NCBI GenBank assembly: GCA_033964015.1
Contig: CM066919.1
Location: 20,834,146 to 20,898,145 of the forward strand
From: Scolanthus callimorphus
Lineage: Eukaryota > Cnidaria > Anthozoa > Actiniaria > Edwardsiidae
Direction: 5' to 3'
DNA length: 64,000 nt
Shown: positions 1 to 11,600 of the stretch, in pieces
How positions within the stretch are numbered: the first letter of the stretch is position 1
How the letters are laid out: each line of letters opens with the position of its first letter
Translations under genes and position numbers: made by a program
Notes under the pieces: generated by a model
Told to the model about the DNA's origin: nothing
Databases searched by the model: none
The model's input: only the letters and a program-made list of their open reading frames with translations

Positions 1-121
1 CAGATAAATATCATATTTTCACAGTGTGAAGATATCATGTTTTCGCGCGAGAGACCTTGGTATTTCACTGATGTTTATATAATAAATATATCTATATTAT
101 GAAAAAAGTATACTGTATATA

Positions 122-318
122 AAATCAACAAATAGATCTCGTTTTGCGTGCGTGTGTACTGTAATAGATACACAGATGACGTTACAGAATGTCATGAACA
201 AAAAAGTACGCAACGAGACGCAGTCGAGTTGCGTGACTGTTGTTCATGACATTTTGTGACGTCTTCTGTGTATCTATTACAGTACATACGCACAAAAAAC
301 GAGATCTATTTGTTTTAT
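122..318. repeat. Palindromic MITE-like hairpin
   Basis: Two arms of about 90 bp are imperfect reverse complements: the left arm begins near AAATAGATCTCGTTTT and the right arm ends CGAGATCTATTTGTTTT. Both carry CTGTAATAGATACACAG and ATGTCATGAACAA, and they meet at a short centre near 205-225. No coding capacity is seen. The form is that of a non-autonomous foldback element; the superfamily cannot be told. Confidence 0.75.
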
Positions 319-640
319 ACAACAACAAATTTAAGCGATTTTTCTAAAGATGAATGAGCTCAAACAGTGCGCGCATTTCAAACTCGGTTTTGCTTCCATG
401 CGCGCGCTATGACGTCAATCGTGCGTGTGTACTCTAATGACACACGGCCTGTCAGCCAATCAGAGCGCGCGTTTTACTAGTGTTGTATAAAGCTTAATCG
501 TCAATGTAAACCCCATACTACATATATATATTATATTATAGATAGATTGTATAAATATTATTGTAAATAGTCTTTAAAACTTTTCTTAAATTAGCATTTA
601 CGAGTGTACAAAAACGGCTGAAAATTCAGGCGATGCATGC
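319..640. other. Non-coding flank with CCAAT motif
   Basis: No coding exon or RNA gene is recognised. It holds one copy of the CCAATCAGA motif followed by GCGCGCG (about 455-470), a motif that recurs in many repeats of this window. Confidence 0.4.
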
Positions 641-777
641 TAAAGCCTAGTTTCCATATAGTCTTATCTGTCGTATCTGTCGTATCAGTCAACCGTGAAT
701 CAAAAGAATAATTCCAATTTCCATTGTTTCACGGTCGACTGATGCGACAGATAAGACTATATGGTAACCAGGCCTTA
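641..777. repeat. MITE family B, copy 1 (about 137 bp)
   Basis: The ends are near-perfect inverted repeats: TAAAGCCTAGTTTCCATATA on the left, and the reverse complement of GGTAACCAGGCCTTA on the right. Inside, TCTTATCTGTCGTATC and GATGCGACAGATAAGA mirror each other around a centre at about 712-725. Related copies lie at 28721-28829 and 29111-29513. Confidence 0.8.
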
Positions 778-2432
778 GAAATGACCAAATATGCTGTTTT
801 ACCACCGTATGCATTGCTACGCGACCTAAAAATTCACTTTTGCGATTGGCGATTTTACGCAAGAAAACTGTAATGTTAATTTTCTTGAACCAGAAAGTTA
901 AACAGGCAAGGAAGCCAGAGGATAGCTTAGAACAATTTTGGTTGATTTGGCAATCAATTTCGACACACTGAAGAGGCCGAGTCCAGCGTTTTGGTTTGAT
1001 TGACACCAAAAAATCGCCCATCGCAAAATTGAATTTTGAGGTCGCGTAGCAATGCATACAGTGGTAACGCGTTTTATTGAGAGAAGGCTCGTTGTGTACA
1101 AGTGTGAACTTCTTCCCAAAAACTTTAACGGTGACGGCGAACGCTCAGGTCACGTGTTTTCATGAATTCACCTCTTATTAGTTTCTCCGACACGTGTTAA
1201 CATTTTAACAAGATGGCTTGAAAAGGCGTTGATTTCCATTCAGTTCATTTTCTACTGATTAGGGTCTACTTACGCTTCGTATTCATGGCGCTGCATAATG
1301 AAACTTTGTCATTACGGATTAATTTAATCATTTTTAAGGTCCTTATTATGGCAAACAAATTCTGTTTAATTTTGACAGTTTTGAGATCAAATTTTCTGGA
1401 GTTGTTTAGAAAAGCCATTTAAAAAAACACATTTGCTTAAACTATTTTCTTTCCATGTAAAAAAAGTATACAAGATCACATTACAGCTAAGATTATCAAT
1501 CCATTTACAAGTATTTACCACCTGTTACGAACATCTTTCAATAATTCTTTTTTCCCGTTGATTGACATAAAAACTGCTTCTCATAATAAATGCTTTCCTT
1601 TCAATGTTTAAAAAATAATAATTTTAGAGTAATAGCGCAACACGTTTCAGCTTTTGTTTAATTTTATTTTCTGATCTGGCTGATCCTTAAGATACTATAG
1701 CGTTAAATAAGGGAGAAGCAGAATAAAATTTGCAAATCCTTCCACTATGCATGCGCTCGATTTATTCGAATATATTTTCAACGAATTTGAAAAAAAGGCG
1801 TAATTCCACTTATCCTGAAATCGAGCATATTTCTTCTCAAAAAATCTTTTATACTAAAAGTGAAAGAGATCTCGAGGGGCAGTATTTTTGACATGCGCAC
1901 TACCTATCTTTTGATTTTGTTTTTCAATTCGTTTCTAGTTTTGTACGTACGGGGAAATTTAAACACACACAGAATTCCCCGTGGTTTTGCTGGATATTTG
2001 TAACGCCAACTTATTTGCGGCTTAATATATTACCTGCTCGACAAACCCCAACTAACAGGTACTTGAATTCGCTATCGAAGATATTGACAAAACTTTTTAT
2101 CGGCAAATAGTAAACACCATGAAAGAAAAACAAGTGTGAATTTTTGATAAATTTTAGGTTTAGAAGTGGAGCTAAGTGAACTACTAGAAGACTTAATTTG
2201 TGATACACAGGCGAGAAATTGCATTGACTTTGCACCGCATAAGTGCAAATGGATTTGGCGCTATCACATTCAAAAGAGTAGCTGATAAAGTCCCTAAGGC
2301 GGGCTAATGAAATATTTACAGTATTATTTGCCGATATGCAGCATGACGAACTGGTTGTGAGAACCCGTACGCCCGGCTATTAGCCATGCTTAAGTTTCCC
2401 GCTTGACTCAAATGTGTGGGGTTTCTCTTTAG
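778..2432. other. Non-coding stretch upstream of the AbfB exon
   Basis: AT-rich sequence with no exon, RNA gene or clear repeat that I can support. Open frames at 689-1119 and 2011-2235 lack splice context and recognisable domains. The earlier exons of the gene that includes 2433-2678 are not identified here; they may lie here or left of the window. Confidence 0.4.
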
Positions 2433-2678
2433 GTGATGTTCTCTTGTACTCTTCCTGCCTGCTCAAAAGGAATCGAAAGTCGAAAGGAGTCAAAAGGGCC
2501 AAGGAACTTGAAAGGAAAAAGTCGTTGTCGAAAGGAAAAGACCGCTACACTATAGTAAAAGGGCTAGCAGGCGGACCGGATGGAATATCCTTCGAGAGTC
2601 TCTTCAAAAAGAAACATTTCCTACGCGCAAGAAACAAGTGTCTAATACTTGAGCTCTACGATGATTCAGAAGAATACA
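2433..2678 (+). CDS. Exon 1 of AbfB-Tudor gene: first trefoil repeat
   Basis: The acceptor TTTCTCTTTAG precedes 2433 and the donor GTAAGTGG follows 2678. The 82-residue exon starts with a basic Lys/Arg/Ser stretch and then reads YTIVKGLAGGPDGISFES, typical of the strand-turn-strand start of an AbfB repeat, followed by LILELYDDSEEY. Its one-base overhang A joins the GA of the exon at 9757 to give Arg, which completes the DDSEEYRKQATF block expected of an AbfB repeat. That match across the junction is the main evidence that these distant exons belong together. Confidence 0.78.
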
Positions 2679-5600
2679 GTAAGTGGAGGTTCCCATGAGT
2701 TCTTTTCTTCCCGTCAAGGGGTAGAAATTCTAACAGCGTTTTTGTTTACAGACATGTTTATTAATTCCTGCTGATTAGTTCTAAACGGCCTCGCCTCGTA
2801 GTGGCAATTGAAAATTTCTGTACAGAAAAAGTGTACATTTTTTTTTTACACGTTGAAAGTATAACCGTAAGTATAACCGTCAACCCTATGTTTATATTTA
2901 CTTCTACAAGATTAAATAATATTGTTTCGGTGTAAACCAAGTTCCTTTTTTGTCGATATTATTGCTAGCTTTTATTATTGTTTTAATCTTGTACCTTGAA
3001 AAATAGTACGATGGATTTATAGATCATATCTATGTGAGTGATTTTCTCTTAGAAATTGGGAACAGAAATGTTCATGAAAACGCAAAAAATTGAATACGAA
3101 AGAGTGACATAAAATGCGCAATGTTTTTCATGCCTTCGGCCACATAAAAGGAAATACCGAAACTGTTTCTTCTAAATGAATTTTCCATCCCAGCTGCATC
3201 CAAATATTGATATTGATATTTTTGTGAGATAACATTTTGACTTGCGTCCAAAAAGGCGTCTTTGCGCTGTGAAATTTGGCACGAGGTCTGCAAATCACGG
3301 TTATGTCCAAAAAGTATCTCACCGGGAATATTTTTTTTCTCAAAACTAAACTAAATGTAGCTGTACTACAGGCTTTTATCTTCTATAACTTAAGGCCTCG
3401 AACATAATATATCATTTCCCCTTGATATATTGGTTCGCAAAATGAGATTCATGAAGAGAGGGAGATTTTCGTGTTAAAAATTCATTACATCAGACTTTTA
3501 GCTTATTCAAGGTTTTGGCTTTTCATAAAGTTAAGGGTTTAGTATACGTCTATTTAGTGCTTAATAAAGACCCCATTCTTGTCTGGTTCCTAAAAGACTA
3601 TCACCCAGGGAAGAAGCTTAGCCGCAACATTTGCTGTTGAAATGTATCTAGTTGATTTTACGACAACTGATTCTGATCGTGGTGAATCTCAAATAGAAAA
3701 TGGCAAAGCAAAATAACAGGATTTTTGAAACCGTGACTATTGGTTTACGAGATTAATATCATGTGTCCGTTAGAATGCTATATTTAATTGTAAAAAGAAT
3801 CTTGAATTTTAATTACTAGTTTGACCTGGTTGATGAATTCCCTATGACCAATGGGAACACGGATGGGTCAAGCAAGATGTACCTAAATATACACTAGTAG
3901 GCGTCAAAGCATTTAGCAACATGTATCTAAATGGCTTATTTTAGTGGTGTCTTAAGGGCCAAACCAATTCAACATTTGATTCACCATTTGTGAATATTTA
4001 TTCAACAAGTTCTTCATGGATTGGAACAAGCTTTCAGAACACGACTAAGTTCATAAAAATGCACGTTCAGCGATGATGTTTAACGTTGTTCAATGTATAT
4101 TTATCGTTTTCTAAATCACTGAAAACATAACTTCGGGAATAGATCAGTCTTGTTGAATAAAATTTCCTTCGTTCAAATCCAATTATTATTGTAGGCGTTT
4201 TTGCCTAGTTTTAGAGTTTAAGCAAAAAGGTGCGCAAAGGAATATACGCAAACTGAAATGTGAAATGCGTTTTGTTTGGTTTTATCGAGTGTACCAGAAA
4301 AACTTGTACAAAATCAAACCAGAATAATTGAAATTTTTGTTTATTTTTTCTTTTGTTTATGTTAACTTTAATGTGTTGTCTAAACATAGAAGCCGTGTTA
4401 TTAAATCACTGATAAGACAGATAACGTTCCATGGCTTTTCAGGGTTCTCTGTGCGTCACACAGAGAATTTCTACAGGAACCCATTCACGGGTAAAGTTGA
4501 ATTTCCCATGGCAGAAGAATGGGTAGTGTTGCAACATCCATGTGTTTGTCCATAGGAACGCCAAACATAATTCATCCTTTCCCATGCATAGGATTCTGCA
4601 GGAATTCAGGAGTAGCTGTTAAATTGAATCTTGCAAAATTAATAATTTCAGAATCAAGTAGAGTACCTTTATTGATGTGTTGCTATTAAAGAAATCGATT
4701 CAGGTTTTATGACAATAATGAGGACAGATCATAGGCGGAAAAACTCCCGGACGAACAACATTTACAGAAGTGATTAAACTTGCTTTGTAGCGGCATGCCA
4801 AGAAATCGAGTAATTTTGACAGAGGTTGAGTATTTCAAAACCAATTTCCTTGTTCGTAGCGTTTTTTGAAAGGTCTAGATCAAATAAAGAATTGGCGATA
4901 ACACCCGAATTGGCGATTCACAAGGAAAGTTGAGAAATAATTTTTCAAAGTTGTGAAGGAATGGTGTTGGCTGTTGATGTTCGTTTCTTTGTGCTGTTGG
5001 ATAATTTCAGGATTCTTTTTGATGTTTAGTGTTGTAAGAAATTGATAATAAAAAAAAGACAGAATTCTACACGACAATGTAAATTATTTTGTTCCAAGAA
5101 TAATTTCCAATCATTTTAGTCGATTTTCAAATGGATTACGTCTTAAACCCTAACACAGCAATTTCTTGTAATTGCCTTTAACCAGGTTAACTTAAAACCT
5201 CGCGGAGGCGTTAACAGGCGATTGCGGCACGATACACGTGTTAGAAGACTTGCGTGGACCGCAAAAACAGCCGCAGCGCGTTAAATTACGTAATTCGCGG
5301 TAGAAGAGGAGTTAATTTTAAAGGTGGACAAACAGACATTATCACGTCCTTATCCCAAGCTGTTCACATGAAAAAGAGTGTCCCTAGGGGCTAGGGGCAC
5401 CCTACCTAGTAGGGTTAAAGAAACCGCCGGTTCACATGGACTATTTCGTTTGATAGGGGCACGCTACCTGATACGGTCAAAAGATAGCGCCGGTTCACAT
5501 GCGAGTTGTTGTCCATGTCCCTAGCAGGGAGGGCTAACTCTAATTCCTTAGGTCCTTTAAAATATCCTCGACTTTTTCCGATGCCCAGGAGAATTCTATG

Positions 5601-8600
5601 CCTTCTTTACACTGAATTTTGAGGGTGGCGCTTTTCGTTTGTTTGTTTTCCTCGAGGAGGAAGTTTGGTCACAACAGAATCTTCTATTCTGTCGATTGTT
5701 AGCGGCGATTCTGGAATCAAATGAATCAAGGCCTCTGAGAACTCGCCAGGACTCTCCGGTGGACTAGAGTCCTCAGATTCAGGATTTATCACCTTTCCAG
5801 TTGATGTTTACGGAAATATTCCCCGGATTTATAGCATAAAGCGGCCATGCTGTATTTTCCACAATGTAACCCGAGAACCCTCAAACTTAGCCCTCCTAGC
5901 TAGGGTTATCCCTACTCAGTGCGTTCACATGGGCTTATGTAAACAAAAGTTGACCCCACTAGCTAGGGTTTCCCTACCCGATAGGTAGGGAAACCCTACC
6001 CCTAGGGGCACCCTATCTCGCATGTGAACCAAACCGTGTAATACAAAGGAGAAGGGAAACCCTACTAGGTAGGGGCACCCTCTCTCATGTGAACACCCCC
6101 TAAATTATCGTCCGAATAGATGTGTGTTTGTCATGTATAGATATGGCGCCCAGTATAGATACTATAGTTCTTTATAGATATTGCCCTGTATAGTATTCTT
6201 CCTGTACAGGTATTCGTCCTGTATAGCTATTTCCTGTTTAGGTACTCGTCCGTCCTGTAACAGATTTCGTCATGTATGGTATTCCTTATGTATAGGCCCG
6301 GTAGGCATTCGTCCTGTAGTCGTGGTACTCGTTCTGTTTAGATATTCGTGCTAGGTATTCGTCCTGTATAGATATTCGTCCGGTACAGGTATTCGTCCTG
6401 TACATGTATTCGTCCTGTATGACAGAGCGGAAAACCCTGCTAAAATCACTAAATTTCAAATAATAAGGTCGGGTAACTCAGATAAGCTTGATTTTTTGCA
6501 TGCAGACTTCTCATTTGATGGAAAACAAAATATCAAAAGACCTTTTCTAATGGATCCGTCTTGGAGATATTAGACTTTAAACTTTGGTTTCTGTGCCATT
6601 TTATGGGAGAATTACTACTTTCATCAGGAATTATGCAAACTTTGGTCGACCATATCTAAAAGTCATTAAGCTCATTAGACCATATGTAAAAGTCATTAAG
6701 CTGGAATTAAGCTTTTGGTCACAAATACTCTTTGTATACGGAATCTTGAGCTTATATTTTGAAATATGGCGAAGTTAGACATTTTATTTTTGTAATTTCA
6801 GCTCTGTCGTCCAGTATAGGTATTCGTCCTGTATAGGTATTCGTCCTGTACAGGTATTCGTCCTTTTAGATATTAGTACGGTACAGGTATTCCCTCCTGT
6901 CGTACAGGTACTCGTCCTGTATAATTTTCGTCCGGTATTAGTATTTGTCGTGGGTACAGGTATTAGTCCTGTATAGATCCTCGCCCGATGAATAGTTATT
7001 CTTCCTGTCTATAGGTATTCGTCTTGTTTAGGTCACGTAATATTACAGCTGACTGCCTAACCGTTCATGCTGTGCTAAGCGTTTCAGGCACAATATTTCA
7101 GCCACAGTAGTTCTGCTGACAAGGGAGAAGTACGCATACAACTTGAACAAATAGACGGTTGTGAAAATGAAAGTTTTCAGTCATCCAGTCGTAGAATATA
7201 AAAAAAGTAAAGTAATGGTTCAAAATTCGGCAGCATATTTACATCTAAGAGACTCATGATGTACAGATTTTGGACAGAGGCACAGTGGCACCAGCGAAGG
7301 GCGAAGGAGGCTATCTGGGAGAGGATCGAGAACTCCTCCCTGTACAGAAAGAGGGGGCTTAGACACGGGCTGTCACGCGATCGAGGGACCGTTAAAGGGA
7401 TTTGTATAAGAAGAAAGAAAGCAGGGAATAAGGCATTATCAATTTCATCCTTCAATTCCAATTCCACTAACAATCTCATTTGTTCTATTTTTTTCATTCG
7501 AAGCTCTTCGTGTGTTTTTGTGACCCTTCCTAAAACAAATTAACTAATAATCTCATTTGTGCTATTTCTTTTTTTTCATTTTTTCGATTTTGAAAAAGTT
7601 GGTGATTACGCGAGCGTTTTAGCCACTGGAGTTCATATGATTGATGCCAATCAATTTCTCGGGAAACCACCGCCATAGTAGGCGCTGTCGTGCACAACAT
7701 GTGCAATAATGGATAAAAACCTGAAAACTACACCTAACACCACCACGTTGCACAAATAAATAGCATTCGGCATTACTCAAATTTTACAGCTTTAAAACAT
7801 TAAATTATGATTTTAAAAAATTACAGGCTCTTTAATCCATCAGGAACTTTTTCATTTTGTAAATAGTTAAAGTAGCATGTTGGCCCATATGTTTCCCGAA
7901 GTGCGACCTCGTTTAGAATCAAGAGCAATTAAGACCCAGCATGACAAACATTTTTACACCTTTATAAAAATTATAGTTCTTGGACCTAAATTTTACTTCA
8001 CTGTTTCCGCGAATATTTCACAAAACTATCTTGGTGTAGAGTGTTTTGTTGAGCTTTTTATTGACGCATAAGGGAATCAAGACACAAGGTGTTAGGAAAA
8101 CCCACCAGCTCTGCCCCCAACTATTATGCGGTTGTTTGTGACAATTCATCAGGACTCTAGCTGTGTTAAAATTGATACTGTTTTAGAATGTATTTGACAA
8201 ACATAATTGATTACCCAGCTAAATGAAAATGGAAAGAATCCTTGTGCAAATTGTTTTTACAAAATATAGTCGATCCAATTTGTGCTCTTGCTAAAACAAA
8301 ACGATGATATAGTTTAATTACGTCTCTGAATTCCGGGTTTCCCCTAATGCGCCATGATGTACTAACTACATCCTTTCTGTGAAGCATCATTCGAAGCGTA
8401 CTTGATTATATAACACCCATTTTGTATTTCGATGCATGCTTCGTGCTTTTGTCGTTAGCTTTAACAAATAACTTTCAAGATGAGTTCCTTTATTTAAGGA
8501 ATATGTAAGATGTTTCCTTTCAAATCTTCACATATTGTTATTTGGGATATGCTAGACTACTGTTAAACTATTGTAAAATTTCAGTGTGAGTTCAATTCGA

Positions 8601-11600
8601 GCTTTTTGTATGAGTTGAAAAGGTCTACACCATTTTGTTGCGTACTCATTAGACGTAACTCCCTGCCGTTCGTCTGCCACGACAGGAACGTGACTACTTA
8701 AAAATGGTTGTTGAGATTCACTTTATTTTGATACGACTTGCTCCACTGTGAATGGGGATAGAATTTTCCGAGAAGTGCAAAATAGGTATAGGTTTATCAA
8801 TCTCTGATACATTAGCATACTGGGAAAAAAGGGGAAACAGCGTATTTGGACTCCCCCTTCGGTTCCTTGCCGAGAGCATGACAGGTTCACCTGAAATAAT
8901 TGACATCTCCAAACGGTGTAATTATGTTTCTCAGTACGACAGTGAATTTCGGTTGGCGAATGAATAATGCATTTATTTGCTTTGCCAACTACGCTTCTCA
9001 CCTACCTTGTTCCATCCTATTTGTGTTATGTCCAGAAATTGACTGGGTTTTGCTTTTGGGATTTTGATAAGAATTTCATTGGTTTTTCAAACCATCTATC
9101 TTAGAATGGAATTCGATTATTTGTAGGAAGGCGCGTCTTCAAGCGAAGGGGCTGGAGCTTTTTTAGTTGTGACAGTACTTTTGTTTTTCTTTAAAGCCAA
9201 AACGTGATGTGTTTAAGTGAATTTCACTGGATAGGTCATTCTTTAAGCTTTAAAACGACATATAAACTACCTACATAGCATGAATTATGACGCGACATGG
9301 ATTTTTCACCGCGAACACCTAGTTTGCGTCGCCGACGGAATTGCGTGATTCTCGGGATCTTGACAATGGGTTTTGATTGGTTGATTGAAGTGTAGGGAGA
9401 AAAGAGGCTGAAAATTCACGTTAGCTTAGTACATACATACATTAGAAAAAACACTCTCAGTACAGATAGTTACAATGACATTTAAACATATACAATGAAC
9501 GGTACTGTTTTACAGGTTTGCCGTGTCTAGAAAGCATTAATATTCTCGAGACCCCTCTTGAATTTTATCAGTGAGTCAGTGGTGCGCAATTCAGGTGGTA
9601 GATCATTACACAAGACGGCACCACTATAGCTAAAGGACCGCTTCAAAAAGCCACTACGTGGCTTTCGAACGGCTACCTTCACTGCATCCCTGAAATTGTA
9701 GGAGGCTTAGTGCGCGAGTCATGTTCGACAATCCAATAATTGTTTGTCCTTTACAGGAAAGCAAGCCACATTTTTGCCGCTTCAGGACATGTGGTTCAAT
9801 GGCTACATTGTATTCGAGTCACTGCTCGAGCCTGCGCACTTCATTCGACGATGCAACGAGCAGCTTGTTCTCCAGAAATACGAGAACTCTCAGTTCTTCA
9901 AAGAAGACGCGAGCTTTAGATTAACGCGGAAACGGTGCATTGGTGAGTAGCTTGTTGTATATTTGAAACGAATATTGGAATGAATGGTTGATAACAGATA
10001 ATGGGAAGGAAAGTATCGCTGGTATAGATGAAGTGATGACGATGATGATGTCGATGAGAATGACGACGACAATGTTGTGGTGATGGTCAGCATAGTGATG
10101 ATGGTTTATCATATTCTATTTCAGAAAAGAGCAATTTTGTAAACTTACTTTATTTGCTTTAGCATGCGTTAAAGTTGGATCACGGGTGTGGGCAAAGGCG
10201 GAGAAAGGGAGCTTTTTACGAGGTGTGGTCCTCGCAGTCGACGACGACGTTCATATAAAACTAGAAAACGGGAACCGAATCAAACACAAGAAAAGTCCGT
10301 CAGAGGTTTCATTCGTCCCGGACATTATTCCACATCCACTGGAAATCGAAATAGGGACGCGAGTTTTAGCGCGGTGGTTTAACAGACATGAGACGTATTA
10401 TCCAGCAACTGTAACGTACGTAAGAAGAACGTACTTCGATGTTCGCTATGACGATGGGGATAAAGGAAGCAACTTGTTGTCGGAGTTACGGCTGCTCAAA
10501 CAACCGGATGTAGAAGGTAATTGCAAATTATGCATTCGGGATTTACCATGATGCTTCGCCCTTGAATGGCCTCAATTGGTTTCACTAACAGTCATATGAA
10601 ATCCGCTCTATTGTGTTAATTATATTGTTCCAGGTGGCACCAGTATTCCTTCCTGGTCATCGTTAGATGGTCTTCCCAGGGTGGGAGGGCTGTGTATCGA
10701 TAGTGCGACCGAGTCTTCCTCCGAGGCAACCACGCACGATCAGTGGACTCGCTCTCCTAGGGATTCCCCAGTGGAGCGAGCCGAGAGCCCAAGCGATCCA
10801 GATACAGACAGAGAAAACCATTTCGGCTATGAGAACAACTTCCAGTACCCCACCCCTGGGAATAACAACAACAATCACAGCAGCAGCAACAACAACAACA
10901 ACAACAACAACAGTTGTCAAAACCATCATGCGTCCGTCGAACGGAACTATAGTCAGGTCAGCGGTAGCTCGTGTGACAGTGGTTATCATGGCAGCGCAGG
11001 GAGCAGTCGTCAGAGGAAGACTGGGCTCTGGGGAGTTTCGCAGTGTAAGTGGTTTGGTGCTATGCGCGTGCGTAAAAGTGAAATGTTAAGGATATCTAGG
11101 CGGCACTTTGCGAAGTTTGTTATAAGAATGGCTTGTAGGGAAAAGCATTCCTTCGTGCGCTTAACAAATTCGCATTTTCAAGGGAATTTTTGTCATTCTT
11201 TGGTATTGTTTCAAAGGTATGTTTTTTCTCATGAGTCACTCTTATACATTTTGTCGCGGCATTGTTTTGTAATGTAACATCGTCTGCATGCAATGACTCC
11301 CACTCCACGCCTCAGACTGCCCTGCGTTTCCTCTTTGTAAGTAACTATTGTGAGAGTCAATTCTTATCTGGTGTTCTTGTCATCGGTTAGTTTGACCTCG
11401 GCGTGATTCTTAGCGCCAGTTGACGCCCATTTTCGTTAACTTTCCAAAATATTAAAGTCGTTTAATTGGACTCCTCATATAAAAGTAGTAAAAAGTTTGT
11501 CTCCTTGTGTGGTAGATAACGGGCGTTTTTTCTTCTCAGACTAACCGATTGAGAATAAGAACTCCAGATTGTATTAATTATGGCCACTATCACTTGCACG

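Larger units (their letters stand above)
2679..9756. other. 7.1 kb repeat-filled intron within the AbfB domain
   Basis: Between the donor at 2679 and the acceptor at 9756 I see no exon that fits the phase. Repeats listed separately lie at 4461-4610, 5361-6097, 6119-7032 and 9424-9720. The stretches 2700-4460, 7040-8700 and 8720-9420 hold nothing I can name. The open frame at 7256-7543 is mentioned under rejected items. Confidence 0.65.

Noticed and set aside
6119..7032. CRISPR-like direct repeats
   Set aside because: Units are contiguous with drift and no unique spacers, in eukaryotic DNA; it is a minisatellite.
7256..7543. Possible exon encoding WHQRRAKEAIWERIENSS
   Set aside because: It looks somewhat protein-like, but lies in the intron between 2678 and 9757, whose ends join in phase and complete an AbfB block. 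Its own splice sites do not fit phase 1. No domain is recognised.
10663..11089. Frames on both strands over exon 4 (poly-Thr, poly-Val)
   Set aside because: Shadows of the AAC microsatellite coding for Asn in the phase-matched frame.
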